From Coenobita brevimanus (Eukaryota; Arthropoda; Malacostraca; Decapoda; Coenobitidae), in assembly GCA_032717465.1 (NCBI GenBank), contig CM064697.1, positions 1,278,501-1,342,500 on the forward strand: DNA of 64,000 nucleotides, in the 5' to 3' direction. Positions 9,051-21,464 of the stretch are shown one piece after another. The position numbers were made by a program, and so were the translations under genes. Within the stretch, counting starts at the first letter, position 1. Each line of letters starts with the position of its first letter. Under the pieces are notes generated by a model. It ran no database searches, was not told where the DNA came from, and saw only the letters and a list, made by a program, of their open reading frames with translations.

Positions 9051-11690
9051 GAAAGATGCAATGTCCAGATGACTTGACTTACCACAATGACACCTCCCAT
9101 CATCCAAGAATAAAAAAATGCCTAATATCTTGATGAATACCAAAGTGGCTGCTGATGCCTTGTCTGTTGTACTTTGGATAATGCCAGGCCATTTTACTTG
9201 TCACAGGGCAATCATTCATCATCCAAGGGTTAACTCCTTAAGTAGGATGACATATTTAAAATTATTATTATTATGGATCTTTCTCAGTTTAGGGATGAAA
9301 TTTCATATTTGAAAGTTAAACTTAATTATCTTTAACCCATTCACCGCCAGAACTCCCTCCTAACTCGAAATAAAATTGCCTAGTGGTATCCTGAATATTA
9401 TATACCGGTACTTTGCATCACCTGATTGAAGAGGTTAAGGGTAATGAAATGTTTGATCAGTCTTTGAAAACATTGGGGTAACTGCTTTTAAGATGTTTTG
9501 CTTTTATTATTATTATTATTATTACTGTTATTATTATTTTTTTATGGTAGTGTGGTGTGTATTACATTGGCTTAGCTCTGATGACATTGGACTTAACTTT
9601 GAAGCATTACCGTATATCCCTCCATGTAATGTACACTGGCATATAATGCGCAACCATGATTTGGCAAGGGATATTTAGTGGAAAAAAATTTAGAGTTTCA
9701 TTTATTAATTATTTATATTCTGTATCTGCAAATTTGTGAGGGAAAATAATTTTGTATTAAATTATTTAAATGGGAATTATGGAATCATACAAATCTTGCA
9801 CCACTGCCTTGCATTCATTAGTAGATGATCAGCTGTTTTTTATTTTTTTTATTTTTTTCCCCTACAAGCTACTAATGCAGTTAGCATGGTGCAGCCACTC
9901 CAAGCTCCACTTGTATGGATGTTTAACCCACAGAATTCTTTGTTTACTGTTTATTTAGGATGTATTTATGGTAATGCACTCTCATCTGAGTTTGCATTAC
10001 TCGTAATGTGATTAATAATTAGTAAGACTATTGAGAGATTTTCTTCTGACTATTGGTGATCTTGGTACTTATCACCACAGCCTTTAGGCCTACCCCAGAC
10101 CATGACCTTCGTGGTATAATGCACATGGTGATTTTTTAAACAAATTTTTTGGGAAAAACTCTGCATTATATGACATTACTCACAAAACTTTAATGCTAGA
10201 TATGAAATTCATAATTGTTTTGATTCTACTTGCTAGCATTGCTGTTGAATATTTTAGTATTTGGAGTTATGATCTGCCCTAACAAATGTGCTTAACCTCA
10301 GAAAGTTGATGTCTTATCATAAACTAAAAAAAAAAAAAAATCTGGGATCAACCAAAATAAAAGTAAAAATTTGCAGTACGGTTCTGTATAATGGTTTTAC
10401 TGTCTGAATATGCAGAGTTCTAGGAAATTGGAGTACTGTTATATTTTTATGTACTGGTACATAAATGTATATTTTATGGCCTTTTTTACTTAAGCCAGAC
10501 TGTTGTGAACAAGGAAGATGTATTGACCTTATGAATTCAGTGTGTGTTAAATCTACATATTAGTCTGCTCTTCGGACAGTTTTAATCTGTTGTTGATGTT
10601 GGGTTTGTTTGACATTTGTTCCAGATACTTTTTATTCATAGCATCATAGTCATGATTGCTTGTCTTAAATTTATGTTGTTCAGTACATATAATATTTGAA
10701 TATTTGTGTCCTACCTTTTTTATAACTTGCACATCACTGTCACCTATTATGTTTTGTTGTTATGTAATACTGTATTTTGTCAGACCCATAAAATCTGATC
10801 TAGTAATCGTTTTAAGCCATTCCTGCCATTCAGAGTGGGAAGAGGCTGATATTATATGCAACACAATTTGAAAAGATCATTAATTTATGTATTTCCGTAT
10901 TTTCATGTATTTCTGAATAAGTCCTTTAACTCATTGTCTCTTGGAAACAACAACACTACAATGACATTAGTTTTTGCCTCTACCAAACATCATTATCTAG
11001 CTTAGGGGACACTTTTGAGCTGGAAGGGTTAGATGTAGCCTTCATCAATGCCATTAGTACTAGAGTTTCATTAACTCAGAGAGTAAACTTATGTGGTGGA
11101 AGTGTGAGAACAATGAAAAATGTCATTGGAGTGAGAGAGTAAAGAAATTTTTACTCAATAGGTCTATGATGTGTGTGTGGTAGTTGTGCAGATATTTGAG
11201 TCAGTTTATTTGTACCAAATGTTAGGGATACATAGATATATTATTTCAAAGTACAAGAAAGTTGTATATATGCACTCCAGTTATTTGTTAGTTATGTCTG
11301 TTTTGCTTTATGTAGGTGACTTAAGACCACCTTGTAAATAGCTTAGACATTTGCTATTATTTTATGGGTTTACTTCCTTAGTTTTAATATTACCTCTGAC
11401 TTGCATGTACAATATTGTAGTCTGGTCGTGTTGTTTTGATAAAAGTCAGACTTACCTCTTACAGCCAACATTTTAGCTTGTTCAGTGCCTGGTAATTTTC
11501 CATACTTGTATCTTTGTCTTCATCATTATCGTCGTCATCATCCTTACTACATACAAATGGGATGGATATAATCGAGAAACAAAAAAAGAGGAAAACACAA
11601 AATTACTGGAGGTATCAACAGATTGCCCAGCAAGATGGGTCATAGATCTATTTACTCGTCTCTCAGGCCCTTACAGTTCTCAGTTCCACC
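9051..11690. other. Long AT-rich stretch without a recognised gene
   Basis: Nothing coding is convincing. It holds (TTA)n near 9506-9540, a T-rich tract near 9836-9860, an A-run near 10325-10340 and a GTCGTCATCATC microsatellite near 11527-11541. Open stretches of 60-75 codons here have no domain signature. Confidence 0.5.
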
Positions 11691-12781
11691 CCACTGGGAG
11701 TGTCCATCCACACTGCATTGTTTGTCTGATTAAGTCACTTTTGCAGTGCCAGTTGAGAAGAGCTGTTTTGTTGGTCCAGATTAAAGAAGGATGCAGCCCT
11801 GGTCATATGCATCTGTATAAATACCTCATCCATACATTTCTGTCCTTCAGTTCTTTTGCATTATCAGTTACCACATTAAACCACCCACTTGGTCTTCCAT
11901 ACCTCCTTCCACCCTCAAACTCCCTAGCATACTGTATACAAAAGACGCTCGCTATAACGGACTAATTGGGTAAAGCCGAAAGTCCATTATATCTGATGGT
12001 TCCCCCCTTGAGGTGGGATTTCGAGCACATGTTTGAAAATCAGTGAGTACAATAGCATATTCTAGTACTAAACATGAAAAAGTATACACATTTTGCACTA
12101 ACTTGGCCCATAATTTTGCCTTTTTGCAGTTTGTTTCACATTCTTGTTACACCACTTCTTCAAGACAAGTACAGTATTACTGTAGTTTGTTATTACAACA
12201 CTGCAGTCATGATGAGGGGGGGGGGCACAATTTAGGCCAGGTTGGAGTAAAAAGGATAGGAAACATGTATTGTGACCTATTGGGACCCATTTAACAGCCA
12301 GCGGAAGTTCGATGGCCTTCGTAGTGTCCATTAAATCTTATATCTGCCATACCTGGGTCCATTATAGTAAGGTCTACTGAACACTCTTTTTATATTCCTA
12401 ATCATATTCAGTCTTTCTTTGTGATCATAAAATTTATATCTTTTAAATAATTTGTTAATCTTTTACCCTTTCATTGGCACAGTAGGCATCCTCATGCCAT
12501 ATCCTTCATGAATTTCTGTAATCTTATCAGTCCAAGCAGTGCAACCCATATATTCCTCAATAGTCCCATTATACTACTCTCAATCATGATATTTCATACT
12601 CATGTTGCACCAGTGTTTTGCAACCATACCATAGTGTAGAAACTAGTACCCCCACATTCAGTCCTCTTGCTTCTCCCTGTACTTGGTTCTCTATTCCATA
12701 TGAGGGCCTTTATTGCCATCACCACTTTTCTTCCTTATGACACACTACTTTTCATTTCCTTTTTCTCAGTTCACTACTTGG

Positions 12782-12790
<9 letters not shown>
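11690..12790 (-). mobile_element. Family C non-LTR RT remnant, split by a MITE
   Basis: On the minus strand, 12790-12379 reads degraded RT-tail protein (KALIWNREPSTGRSKRTECG and similar). It resumes at 11938-11690 with GGRRYGRPSGWFNVV-like sequence, resembling the GRPxxxWxxxV end of RTE-like proteins. The same order appears in the unsplit copy at 17080-17990. Many stops. A T-run follows at 12782-12814. Confidence 0.5.
11939..12378. mobile_element. Tc1/mariner-like MITE nested in RT remnant
   Basis: The left end CAAAAGACGCTCGCTATAAC and the complement of the right end, CAGTAGACCTTACTATAATG, agree over most of about 23 bp. The word GTCCATTA is also repeated inward at both ends. About 440 bp, no coding. 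Flanks on each side join into a sequence collinear with the RT copy at 17.2-17.3 kb. The target duplication is not clean, so the class is inferred. Confidence 0.6.
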
Positions 12791-12814
<24 letters not shown>

Positions 12815-13009
12815 CCCTGCTACCCTATAATCTTCCACCAGTTCAGGTGTCACATTTTAGTAGTTTGTTGCATTGGTAGTCACGTTTTCTTTTCTAATAC
12901 TGTGTTATATTAACTTCTCACTCAATAGTTAGTTTGTATGCTTCAGTGCGCATCAGTTGTGTGACAAATTTTTAAACTCCCAGGTATTCGGGCCCCGTGA
13001 GGGGCCGGG
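12815..13009. other. Spacer after T-run
   Basis: Unassigned. A GC-rich patch at about 12990-13020 marks the start of the Jockey-like fragment. Confidence 0.4.
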
Positions 13010-13780
13010 GGAGGGTTTGGGGTGGTTTGGCCCCCATGCTGTCCTCCTCGTCCTAACCTCACCAAATCACACTACAACACTCTACAGACCATACAGAACA
13101 AGGCCCTAAAAATAAGCACAGGCTGCACAGCTACTACACCCACAGACCACTTACATCAAGAAACCAAAGTCCTAAAAGTAAAGGATCACCTAGACATGAG
13201 AGGCACCCAGTTTCTTGCTACAGCTTCCACAAACCCACAACATCCACCATATTACATGGCAGCACATTCACCCACACCAAGGAACATCAACACCCAGCAC
13301 ACGATACCATACACAAATACTGTCATTCCTCCCCCCTTGCCCACCTCAGTCCAGCTTCCAGAAGCATATCCACACTCAGATCACTCTCCGCACCATTCAG
13401 TCACTTAAAGACAACACACAGCTGCATGCACAGCCTCCTGACATCCACACTTCTGAATCCTATCTCCCTAGTGAAGACAGGGTCCACCTGGCCAGGCTGA
13501 GATGTGGGCACCATCCAGCCCTCTTAAGCTACCAGAAGAGGCTGGATGACTCTGTCACTGATGCCTGTCCAGGATGCAACACAGCACCCCATACTATTAA
13601 GCACATTATAGAAGACTGCATTACACACAATCACCTATGCCAACAACACAACATACACTATTTGAGAGCTCTGTGGGAAAGCCCAGTCTCGGCCATGGCC
13701 TTCTTAAGGGACTCGGGGCTGTTCGGCCAGACTGCCTACAGAACAACTACTACAAATTTTTAAATAATTAAATAATTTAT
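13010..13780 (+). mobile_element. Jockey/I-like LINE 3' fragment
   Basis: Frame 1 encodes LQTIQNKALKISTGCTATTP then HLHQETKVLKVKDHLDMRGT. After a +1 frameshift near 13215-13400 it continues SEDRVHLARLRCGHHPALLS, Q-K-RLDDSVTDACPGCNTAP and HTIKHIIEDC. Iqn-kALrI-tG...TP-xHLH-Et and LR-x-GH-x-LL...CP-C-(n)-T-x-H-x-(4)-C are typical of the C-terminus after RT in Jockey-like elements, ending in a CCHC-like zinc knuckle. 5'-truncated, frameshifted, inactive. Confidence 0.8.
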
Positions 13781-15060
13781 TTTAAAAATAGTTTATTATG
13801 GTACTTATCCTTTAATGGCCTCCAGTTACCTGTTGATAGACTACACATTTTACAAGTAAAGCTCTGATTATCTTGTTCTCAAAAAGGTGTACCAATGATT
13901 CAGTTGGTGTAGTATGAGTAGTGATGGTACAAGGCCTTATTGAACCATGCTTATGTTAGTTTTGACATTGAAAGCATGTAGAATTTTTATTGTAGAATGT
14001 ATATTCACACCAGCACAATGCATGCGTAAGATTGTTATATGCGACCTATGACAAGACACAGGTATTCATCTTATATTATCTATTAGATGTTTATAATTTA
14101 TAAGATTCTGCTTGTTAGCAGAGCCAGGTGTCAGCCAGGAGATTGTGCTACAGCTTCAGTTTGTTGATCTGTTTAATTTATGTATTCTTACCCACCTTAG
14201 TTATTGTTTAAATGAAGGCCGTCTGTAACCCCTCAAGTTTGAAAAGTCTCATGAGATGAATAAAATCAGTTTAGGATGGCAAGAATGAAATATAGATTAC
14301 ATCATCAAAGTGAAAGGATTAATTGATGCCCGACTTTGATCATCCTTCACTTTATGGGCAGTTTTAAGTAGAATTTTTTTTTTACCTGCCTTTGATAGAT
14401 TATAATTATAGATTATAATTTGCTGTGCAATGACTTTTTAATCTGACAATTTAGATACTACAGTAGTTTGAAAACTTGTGCCTTCAACTTGTGATGATAA
14501 TCTTGCCTAGTTGGTAGGCTTTCATGCATTCTCCTGCCCATGAAAAGTTCTGAGGACTTATTCTTCAGGTTTGAATTATGAATACCCGGTAGAATTTCAT
14601 ATTGGAAAAGATAGATTTTGATAGAGACTAGGGTAGTGTAAGTGGTAAAACTGGAACATTGTGTAGGGTAAGCTATGTATACATTATGCACTTCAAAATT
14701 TAAACTTTTTAAGGAGTGGTAGTACCTCGAAGACATTCGTTGGAGTCAGCGAATAATATTGTTGGCATGAAGAGGTCATGGATATGGATGCATCAAATTT
14801 GAACACTTAGCAGAACAAAAAAGAACAAGTATTAATACTAACTTTTACAGGCATGCTGATGCTTCCAAACTCCTTCATAAAAACATAACTGCACCATGAA
14901 AAGTACTGGTGTTGACATTACATTCATTGCTACTTCTGCATCCTATGGCTGTATTTACTTAAGACAGCTTTCATAACACACAAGCATTCAACACAGATTT
15001 GTGTAGGATCAAGGGTGAATAGAGCAGGCCCTTGTTATTCAGTAAACTGGTATGCATTGA
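13781..15060. other. Unassigned AT-rich sequence
   Basis: No gene or clear repeat seen. A minus-strand open stretch at 14458-14736 has no recognisable domain and is not called. Confidence 0.5.
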
Positions 15061-15066
15061 ATTGTT

Positions 15067-15375
15067 TATCCACCCATCCATCCATCATCCAATACTATGT
15101 TGCCCCATGAGGAGTGTAAGAGCTTGGGGCTAGGCAAGTTGGTCCTGACATTTAAGATGAGAGTGACCAGCCTCACTCATCCCTGAGTGGTATAACATGA
15201 GCAGTAAACCCCAACTACCCCATGGATATAAACCTTCATCAGCTCAATCCGACTGGAGCACCGTAATTACCCACTAAACCACCAGGCTCCATAATTAGGT
15301 TATATGGTTACCACCCAGTGTAGTAAATGGTTTCCTGGTGTACAGGAAACTATTTGGCTTGTCACTACATTGGCA
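15067..15375 (-). mobile_element. Composite SINE, type A
   Basis: Inverted relative to 427-925. It runs from the (CATC)n-type tail (15067) through the tRNA-like part (the complement of A-box TGGTTTAGTGGG near 15275) to the hairpin AAATGGTTTCCTG...at 15335-15366. The pyrimidine head is missing. Confidence 0.75.
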
Positions 15376-15521
15376 AAAAAGTTGGGATCTTTTTTCAATA
15401 TAGATTTTTTTTTTTTTTTTTACTGTATGATAATCATGGTACCATGTGGAGCCTCACTGGTCAGTAATTGAGTGTATTTTTGTTTATATGATCACTGTCA
15501 TACAATTTTAGTTTTCATCAT

Positions 15522-15815
15522 CATCATCATCACCATCCAGTCCTACATGGTCCCATGAGGAGAGTAGAAGCCCGGGGCTAGGCAAGTTGGTCCTGACATT
15601 TAAGATGAGAGTGACCAGCGTCACTCATCCCTGAGTGGCATTACATGAGCAGTATACCTCAATCACCCCTTGGATATAAACCTTCACCGGCTCAATCCAA
15701 TTGGAGCGCTGTAATTACTCACTAAACCACCAGGTGCCAAAATTTGGTTATATGGTTACCACTCAGTGTAGTAAATGGTTTCCTGGTGTACAGGAAACCA
15801 TTTGGCTTGTCAAGT
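15522..15815 (-). mobile_element. Composite SINE, type A
   Basis: Second inverted copy, about 450 bp from the first. (CAT)n tail at 15520-15536, tRNA-like part, then a perfect 13-bp-arm hairpin at 15772-15802. The junction between tRNA-like part and hairpin is the same as in the other copies. Confidence 0.75.
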
Positions 15816-16000
15816 TTAGTTATTTGTTAAAAGATGCATGTCAAGCATGTGTATGTCAGCAATGAAAGACTAATGTGGTGTTGGAGCTCAAGCAGCAAGT
15901 GAAGTGCAGTGAAGTGAAGTAACTACCACGTTAGGTCAGTCAGAAACTTGTTTTTAGACCTTGTTGGGTGGGTGACCCTTTACCAAAAATGTATCTTCAC

Positions 16001-16455
16001 TGATCCATCCATCCTTTCCATCCATCATCCAGTCCTGTGTTGCCTCATGAGGAGTGTAGGGGCCCTGGGCTAGGTGAGTTGGTCCTTACATTTTAGATGA
16101 GAGTGACTAGCCTCACTCATCCCTGAGTGGTGTTACGTGAGCAATAAGCCCCAGCCACCCCTTGGATATAAACCTGCACTGACTCAATCCAATTGGTGTG
16201 CCTTAATTACTCACTAAACCACCAGGTCCCATAATTTGGTTACATGGTTACCGCTCAGCATAGTAAATGGTTTCCTGGTGTACAGGAAACCATTTGGCTT
16301 GTCACTCAGTATAGAGTCATCCATAGGCAGAAGGAAGAGGAAAGAATGAAGGAAAGAAAGACAGAAGGGAAAGAAAGACAGAAGGGAAAGAAAGGAAGAG
16401 AGGAAAGGGCAGACACATAAAGTAGCACTACATTGAATGAGTGGATGGTGAGCAC
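16001..16455 (-). mobile_element. Composite SINE, type A, with full head
   Basis: Third inverted copy. Tail at about 16001, tRNA-like part to 16230, hairpin at 16263-16296, then the complete purine-rich (on + strand) head to the terminal word GAGTGGATGGTG at 16450. Head and terminus match 427-625, which defines the 5' end of the composite. Confidence 0.75.
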
Positions 16456-17079
16456 CCCACTGATGCCTTGTTATAATTATTGACCGTATACAATAAACCA
16501 TTATGTGATGGATATCTTCAAATGTATCCTCATCATAAAATGAGGGCGTGCTGTATAAGTTCTTCAGTTTGCTAAAAGCATGCTGGATTGACCAAGGAAA
16601 AGGTGATTTGAATGGTGTAAAAGACTGCATTTCAGTTGAAGTAAGGTTGGTTAGAGTTCTGATTTGTCACAGCCACCATTGATGATGGAAAGGATATTGT
16701 ATGTGGCAGTAACAAGATGAACAGAACTTGAGACCTGCAGTACTAACACCTCCCTCTTCCACTGCATGATGCACTGTTGGTATCTCCTTGTTGGGTAGAT
16801 TTCTTTTTGTCTTGCTTTTTATCTCCAACTGAATTTGAATTACCATCCCTCTCAGACACACACATCATCATCATTACAATCTTTTTTTCCTCCTGCCCAC
16901 AGATGTGGTGAGGTAGGGTCTAGAAATCAAGAAAAAAAATGCTAGTGGAAGAACTGCTGAAACCAGCAGCATACCCAGTGAAATGGCCTCGCTCTCATTC
17001 ACCCACCATTCAAGCTCCTAGAATCTTGACTTATGTATCACTGCTACACCTTTATACACATATGTGCTTCACAGTACTT
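16456..17079. other. Unassigned sequence
   Basis: No gene recognised. Weak similarity to RT-tail sequence on the minus strand near 16860-17060 cannot be supported. Confidence 0.4.
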
Positions 17080-17990
17080 ATCTGAATCAGTTTAAAGAAG
17101 GAATGTCAAACAATTTACCATGCACTTTTTTTACAGAATTGATCCAACTAACTTGATTCTGTGTCAGTTCCCTAGTCTTGTCAACTTCCATACCTCACTT
17201 TCTTGACTACATATTTACCATATCAGTCCACCTTCATTTTTGGTGTACCATACCTCCTCCCACCTTCAAGATCACTCATATACTCTTTTTTTCCTCACTA
17301 CATATCCATACCAACTGAGCATGCTTTCTTCACCTCTTGTCCACAGAATTCTGTACTCCAGACCTTTCTTGAATCACCTATTTTCTACCCTTTCCATTCC
17401 TGCAGTGCAAACACATTCTCAGTAATTTCACCTCCACTGCTCTAACTTTTGATTTTTCTTTTCATGCTGTACTGAAGTCTGTCACTCTTATGTTAATGTG
17501 AACACTAAAACTAGAGTACGTACAAATATTTCTGCTGCCATGCTCAGGCCTCTGTTTTATATCAAGGCCTTCATAGCACTTCCTTCCCTTTGCTATACAT
17601 TCCAGTTCCATTGCATATTTACCTCTCTCATTCTGTCATTGAACCCAGGTACTTCAACTTTATCATCAGCTCATGTCTCTCTCCATTCACCTAAATAGCA
17701 AACTGGGAGTTGCCTTCTCTTCTACAACTATCACTTTACACTTACCTGCATTTACTTCCTTAGCATGACACAAACACCATCAAAACTGTACTAGTCTGCA
17801 AAGCTCTTGTTCACTATTAGGAGGTAGCACAGCATTATCTGCATATTTCAGTTTTAAGATACTCTATCCTTCACCATTTATTACTGTCGTCAACCCTCTC
17901 TCTGTAACTTGAGTTTTTATTTCTCATAACCCCATCCATATACATTTGTTCCAGGAGTTGACATACTAACTTTTAGGAGGTGATTCCTGA
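17080..17990 (-). mobile_element. Family C non-LTR RT remnant
   Basis: Minus-strand pieces include an NLYMDGV-like segment (about 17935), a mutated catalytic box YADNAVLPPNSEQELCRL (about 17800), KYLGSM-like wording (about 17650) and a GRRYG-like C-terminus (about 17250). The order is correct for an RT followed by its C-terminal domain. The Asp-Asp of the active site reads Asp-Asn, and several stops interrupt the frame. Confidence 0.6.
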
Positions 17991-18825
17991 GGCCATTCCA
18001 AGACGTAGATGTTCAGTTAACATATGTTGGGTTTGCAATGGATATGGAGTATAGTTCTTTTAAACAGGAACAGGGTTTTACTCGACACATTTAGAATGAG
18101 TTAACTGTATTATTGTAAGAGCTGACTTTGTAAAAGAATGACGTACGGTACAGTTTTGTTTTGACTACACTAAGTTAGTGTTAAAAGGATGAACCTTACA
18201 TTTTGTTGGGACTACAGTTTGGGATTAATAAATTTGCAAAGTTTCATCTGTTTTAAAAACCTTTAGTGTGAATTCCTCATGGCTTTTAATCATTCAGTGT
18301 ACACAACACATTATTGCCATTTTCGCAGCTTCTTCCACTGACTGAGAGATGAGAAAATGATTTATTTAGCATCTGAAACATTGCTGACCAGTGTACTTGG
18401 TTCAGTGTAACTCCTCCATTGCTGACATGACTTTACCTCTACCTCTTTAGCTGCTAAATCTAACTGCCTTGCCCATTTCCTTCTCAGTAACACTTTCTTC
18501 TGTCATTTACTTTACTTAAATATCCAACTTCAGAAGAAGTGAGAATCCTCTGTCCCTAGGATGAGGTGGTGGGGAGGGAAATAAATACTGTAATGTAGTG
18601 GATTGACAGTAATACCTGTGACCAAATTCGCCATGTTTCATTTCAGATAGTTTTTACTAATCAAGGACCTGTGTTAGGTTTACATTGCAGCACTGTGCAG
18701 TCTTTGAGAACTATTGCAAGTCCACACTGAAATGGGCATAATTACTTCGCATCTGCAGTATGTGACAAAGTGCTTCAGTTATGAATGTAAACTGTGTACA
18801 AAGAGATTGTTGTTGTTGTTGATGT
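17991..18825. other. Unassigned sequence
   Basis: No gene, tRNA or clear repeat is recognised. Confidence 0.4.
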
Positions 18826-18829
18826 CAAG

Positions 18830-19215
18830 TAACCCTGGTTTGTCTGGCCAAGCAGACCCATCAACTGCAGGCAAACATGCAGTGAACCAATGTTCCCTTG
18901 TGGCACCACAGAAAGGTGTGGAGAATAGTGTGGGTTTGGTTCCTGGATGGACGCCACAAAAGCATCCCTCCACCCAGTTAATAGGCACCATAATAGGCTC
19001 CACTTCACTCTGTTATTTGGTAATATGGTTACCACCCAGCACTGTAAATAGTTTTCAGGGTTACAGGAAACCATTAGGCTTGTCACAGTGTGTACAAGTA
19101 GAGCCACTTGAAGTGAAATGAAGAGTACAAGAAGAAGCGACAGGGAGGATGGATGAACTAGGAAGAAAGGTGGGCAGACACAGAAGAAGAATGACAAGGG
19201 TGGAGGAAAAAGAAG
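18830..19215 (-). mobile_element. Composite SINE, type C (hairpin head with third body)
   Basis: The hairpin (19045-19076) and GTAATATGGTTACCACCCAG are joined to a body unlike types A and B. The body contains GGCCAAGCAGACCCATCAAC and GGTTCCTGGATGGA, and the purine-rich head follows to about 19215. The same arrangement is found at 32140-32545. Confidence 0.65.
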
Positions 19216-19438
19216 GCAGCACAACATCAAGTGCAGGAAGAGAATACCTTGTAACCTTCACTGTAAACAACCGTGATAAATTCCCCATTCCCAGGCTACA
19301 AGCCAGATGTATTTGGGTGTCATGAATGATTGCAAAAAGAGTTTGGGTTTCAAGCTAGGTTTACAGACTGTTATGTGTATGTAGTTTTGCCTTCAATCTC
19401 ATTAAACATTTATATGCTTTTGTCGGATTTCTGCTTAG
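19216..19438. other. Unassigned sequence ending in an acceptor-like tract
   Basis: Pyrimidine-rich run ending TTTCTGCTTAG at 19438, a plausible 3' splice site. Confidence 0.35.
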
Positions 19439-19561
19439 GTCGTACTGACTGAGAAGCAGCAGCAGCCCGAGAGTATGAAGTTGCAGTCAGAAACAGAGTT
19501 GGAACTACAGGAGGAGGGGGCAGAGCAGGTGGCAGGAGTGCTGGGGATAGGTTCAATCTGA
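19439..19561 (+). CDS. Possible terminal coding exon, unknown protein
   Basis: After an acceptor-like tract the sequence is open for 40 codons, VVLTEKQQQPESMKLQSETE then LELQEEGAEQVAGVLGIGSI, and ends in TGA. It is Glu/Gln-rich like a coiled tail. It has no recognisable domain. It does not join in phase to the donor-like site overlapping the EHMT stop. It could be chance. Confidence 0.25.
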   Translation, partial: VVLTEKQQQPESMKLQSETELELQEEGAEQVAGVLGIGSI

Positions 19562-20560
19562 GTCTCCAATGCATAGGAGACATTAGGCTTGGGAGTCGGA
19601 TGCAATTCCCTCACCTTCTTCCTAGCATAGTAGTAGGATATGCCATCCGTTGCCTTCACTGTGCAGCCCCGTACGTGTCGGGGAAGGAACGGCCACTGTA
19701 CGCACACTGACAGGGAAAGACAGGAGGAGTGGAACCGCGATGACGGCCACTGTACGCACACTGACAGGGAAAGACAGGAGGAGTGGAACCGCGATGATGG
19801 CCACTGTACGCACACTGACAGGGAAAGACAGGAGGAGTGGAACCGCGATGACGGCCACTGTGCGCGTCGTGAAGGGAACAGCCACTGTACATCCCTCATC
19901 CATCTCCTCCTCCTCCTACGGGAGTAACACTGCAGTAACGGCCACTGCACGTACCAGGGAGGGAACGGCCACTGTATGTCCCTCAGCTACTTCCCGTTGG
20001 GCATGCAGACCTTATGTCTTTCCCTCCAGGTGTGCTTCCCCGGTGGTGCTGCCGTCTCAGGAGTGGTGGCAAGGTCCTGTCGCTGAAGGCATGGTTCACG
20101 CCCTCCAGCCTGCTCCCGGATCCTGACGGACGCCCCACGGGCAAGGTGCTGCAGCCAATCCCTGACGGCACCCCCACCTAAAGGTGACCACAGTCCCAAG
20201 TATCCCAGGGCCAGCCCCCGTACCCCAGGGTGGGACCGCTCTGGCTCCACTCACTGTCAGCCCTCCACTAGGAGCAAGAACTGGCAGGCCTGACTCCTGA
20301 CGCTGTTTGGCCCCAGTCCCGAGGGCCCCTCACCAGGTCGAGGCCAGAGTAGGAAAAGGCCTCCCTGCACCCCAGAACAGACACGCGCCCGGGCCGCAAC
20401 GACCCCGAGAGCTGTCCCGTGCCTTCTGCAGGAGGGCTCCCCAGTAGGGCTCCCTCCAACCCCCGGGCGCCACCTTAGTTAAGCTCAGGCCTCAGCAGCC
20501 CAGTGACGACGTCCCAAGACCCCAGTGTCGTGCTAGAGACTTAACAGTGACGGTGCCGAT
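19562..20560. other. GC-rich, CpG-containing block of unknown role
   Basis: Base composition differs sharply from the AT-rich neighbours. It contains the 54-bp minisatellite (19691-19870) and a related word GGCCACTG(T/C)(A/G)C(G/A) repeated to about 19975. Several overlapping frames are open because the repeat period is a multiple of three. An acceptor-like TTTCCCTCCAG at about 20030 is followed by an open frame to TAA near 20180 (KVLSLKAWFTPSSLLPDPDG...). No domain is recognised. It may be part of an unclassified element or an exon cluster. Confidence 0.35.
19691..19870. repeat. 54-bp minisatellite, about 3.3 copies
   Basis: Units starting GGCCACTGTACGCACACTGA begin at 19691, 19745 and 19799, with a partial fourth at 19853. 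They are nearly identical, differing at one or two bases. The exact 18-codon period keeps frames open on both strands. Confidence 0.95.
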
Positions 20561-21464
20561 ATGCGATGTAGAAGCAATGAGACAGAAAAGCCACCCATAA
20601 AGCGTCTCTAACTCAGTTTATCAGGAGTGCTGTGTTAATGCCTAAGTGTCCTAGCACCAGAGTAATATACTAGTGAGTGGCCAAGAGACCAATATACCAC
20701 GTAGAATCCAAAGAGACCGAGTGTGTGAACAGCGTCACCATATGTGTGATATTCTCTTGTGTAATAACTCAGGTGTAAGCCCAGTGCCCATGTGATATAT
20801 TGTACACCAATATTAATTGACCTGTCACTATACCCCATCTACATTCAGTGTACCATTGTATGTATACTGTAAGGAAGGTGGACTAAGGCAATAAGTCGGT
20901 CTAGATTCTAGACTCTAGAAAGAGGACCCCGCTCAGTCGCTGATGTCTTTAGAACGAGAAGTCGTTCGTAAAAACATCCAACATAATAGTAATGATGCAG
21001 CGATTGTGCCGCCGGCGCCCCACACACTGCACATGGTACAGTATCTTCTCTGGTGAATTCCCAATAATATTCATAGTCTCAGTCTCATAACAACAGGGTC
21101 ATTAAGTCCACCCACTGAGCTCTATAATATGAAGAGGCTAAAGGCGCATTTTTGTGAGGCCCAGGCTTGAGCCTGGCTCGAGCCAGACTTAAGCCAAACG
21201 TCCATTCCCATTTTTGAGGTGCCCAGGCTCAAGCCGGACTCGAGCCGCGCTTGAGCCAGACTCAAGCCATGTCGTATTCTACAAACCGTCATAGCTAAGT
21301 CCATCGTACATATCTAAACAAAATGGCGCATTTTAGACATAACTCCGTCAGAAACTCTTATGGTCGACCATAAACTTCTATGGACGACCATAAAAAGACG
21401 CGGGATGGTATGTTCGGGTTCACCCTGTCTTAACGCCGCCTATGACCGTCAGAAGTGTGTCAAC
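20561..21464. other. Sequence upstream of the Harbinger-like exon
   Basis: Unassigned. At 21140-21270 two diverged copies of a CCAGGCTTGAGCC / GGCTCGAGCC-rich palindromic segment follow each other. TAAAGGCGCATTTTTGTGAG at 21137 could be a Harbinger-type terminus with a TAA duplication, but no matching right end was found. ATGGTCGACCATAAA-type words repeat at 21360-21393. Confidence 0.35.

Noticed and set aside
8152..19561. Joining the EHMT last exon to the exon candidate at 19439 as an extended C-terminus
   Set aside because: The phase after donor 8152 gives only two residues before TGA, and the open frame is in another phase.
19435..20126. Overlapping long open frames on both strands (up to 171 codons)
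   Set aside because: The 54-bp repeat is a multiple of three, which keeps all frames open; no domain is visible.
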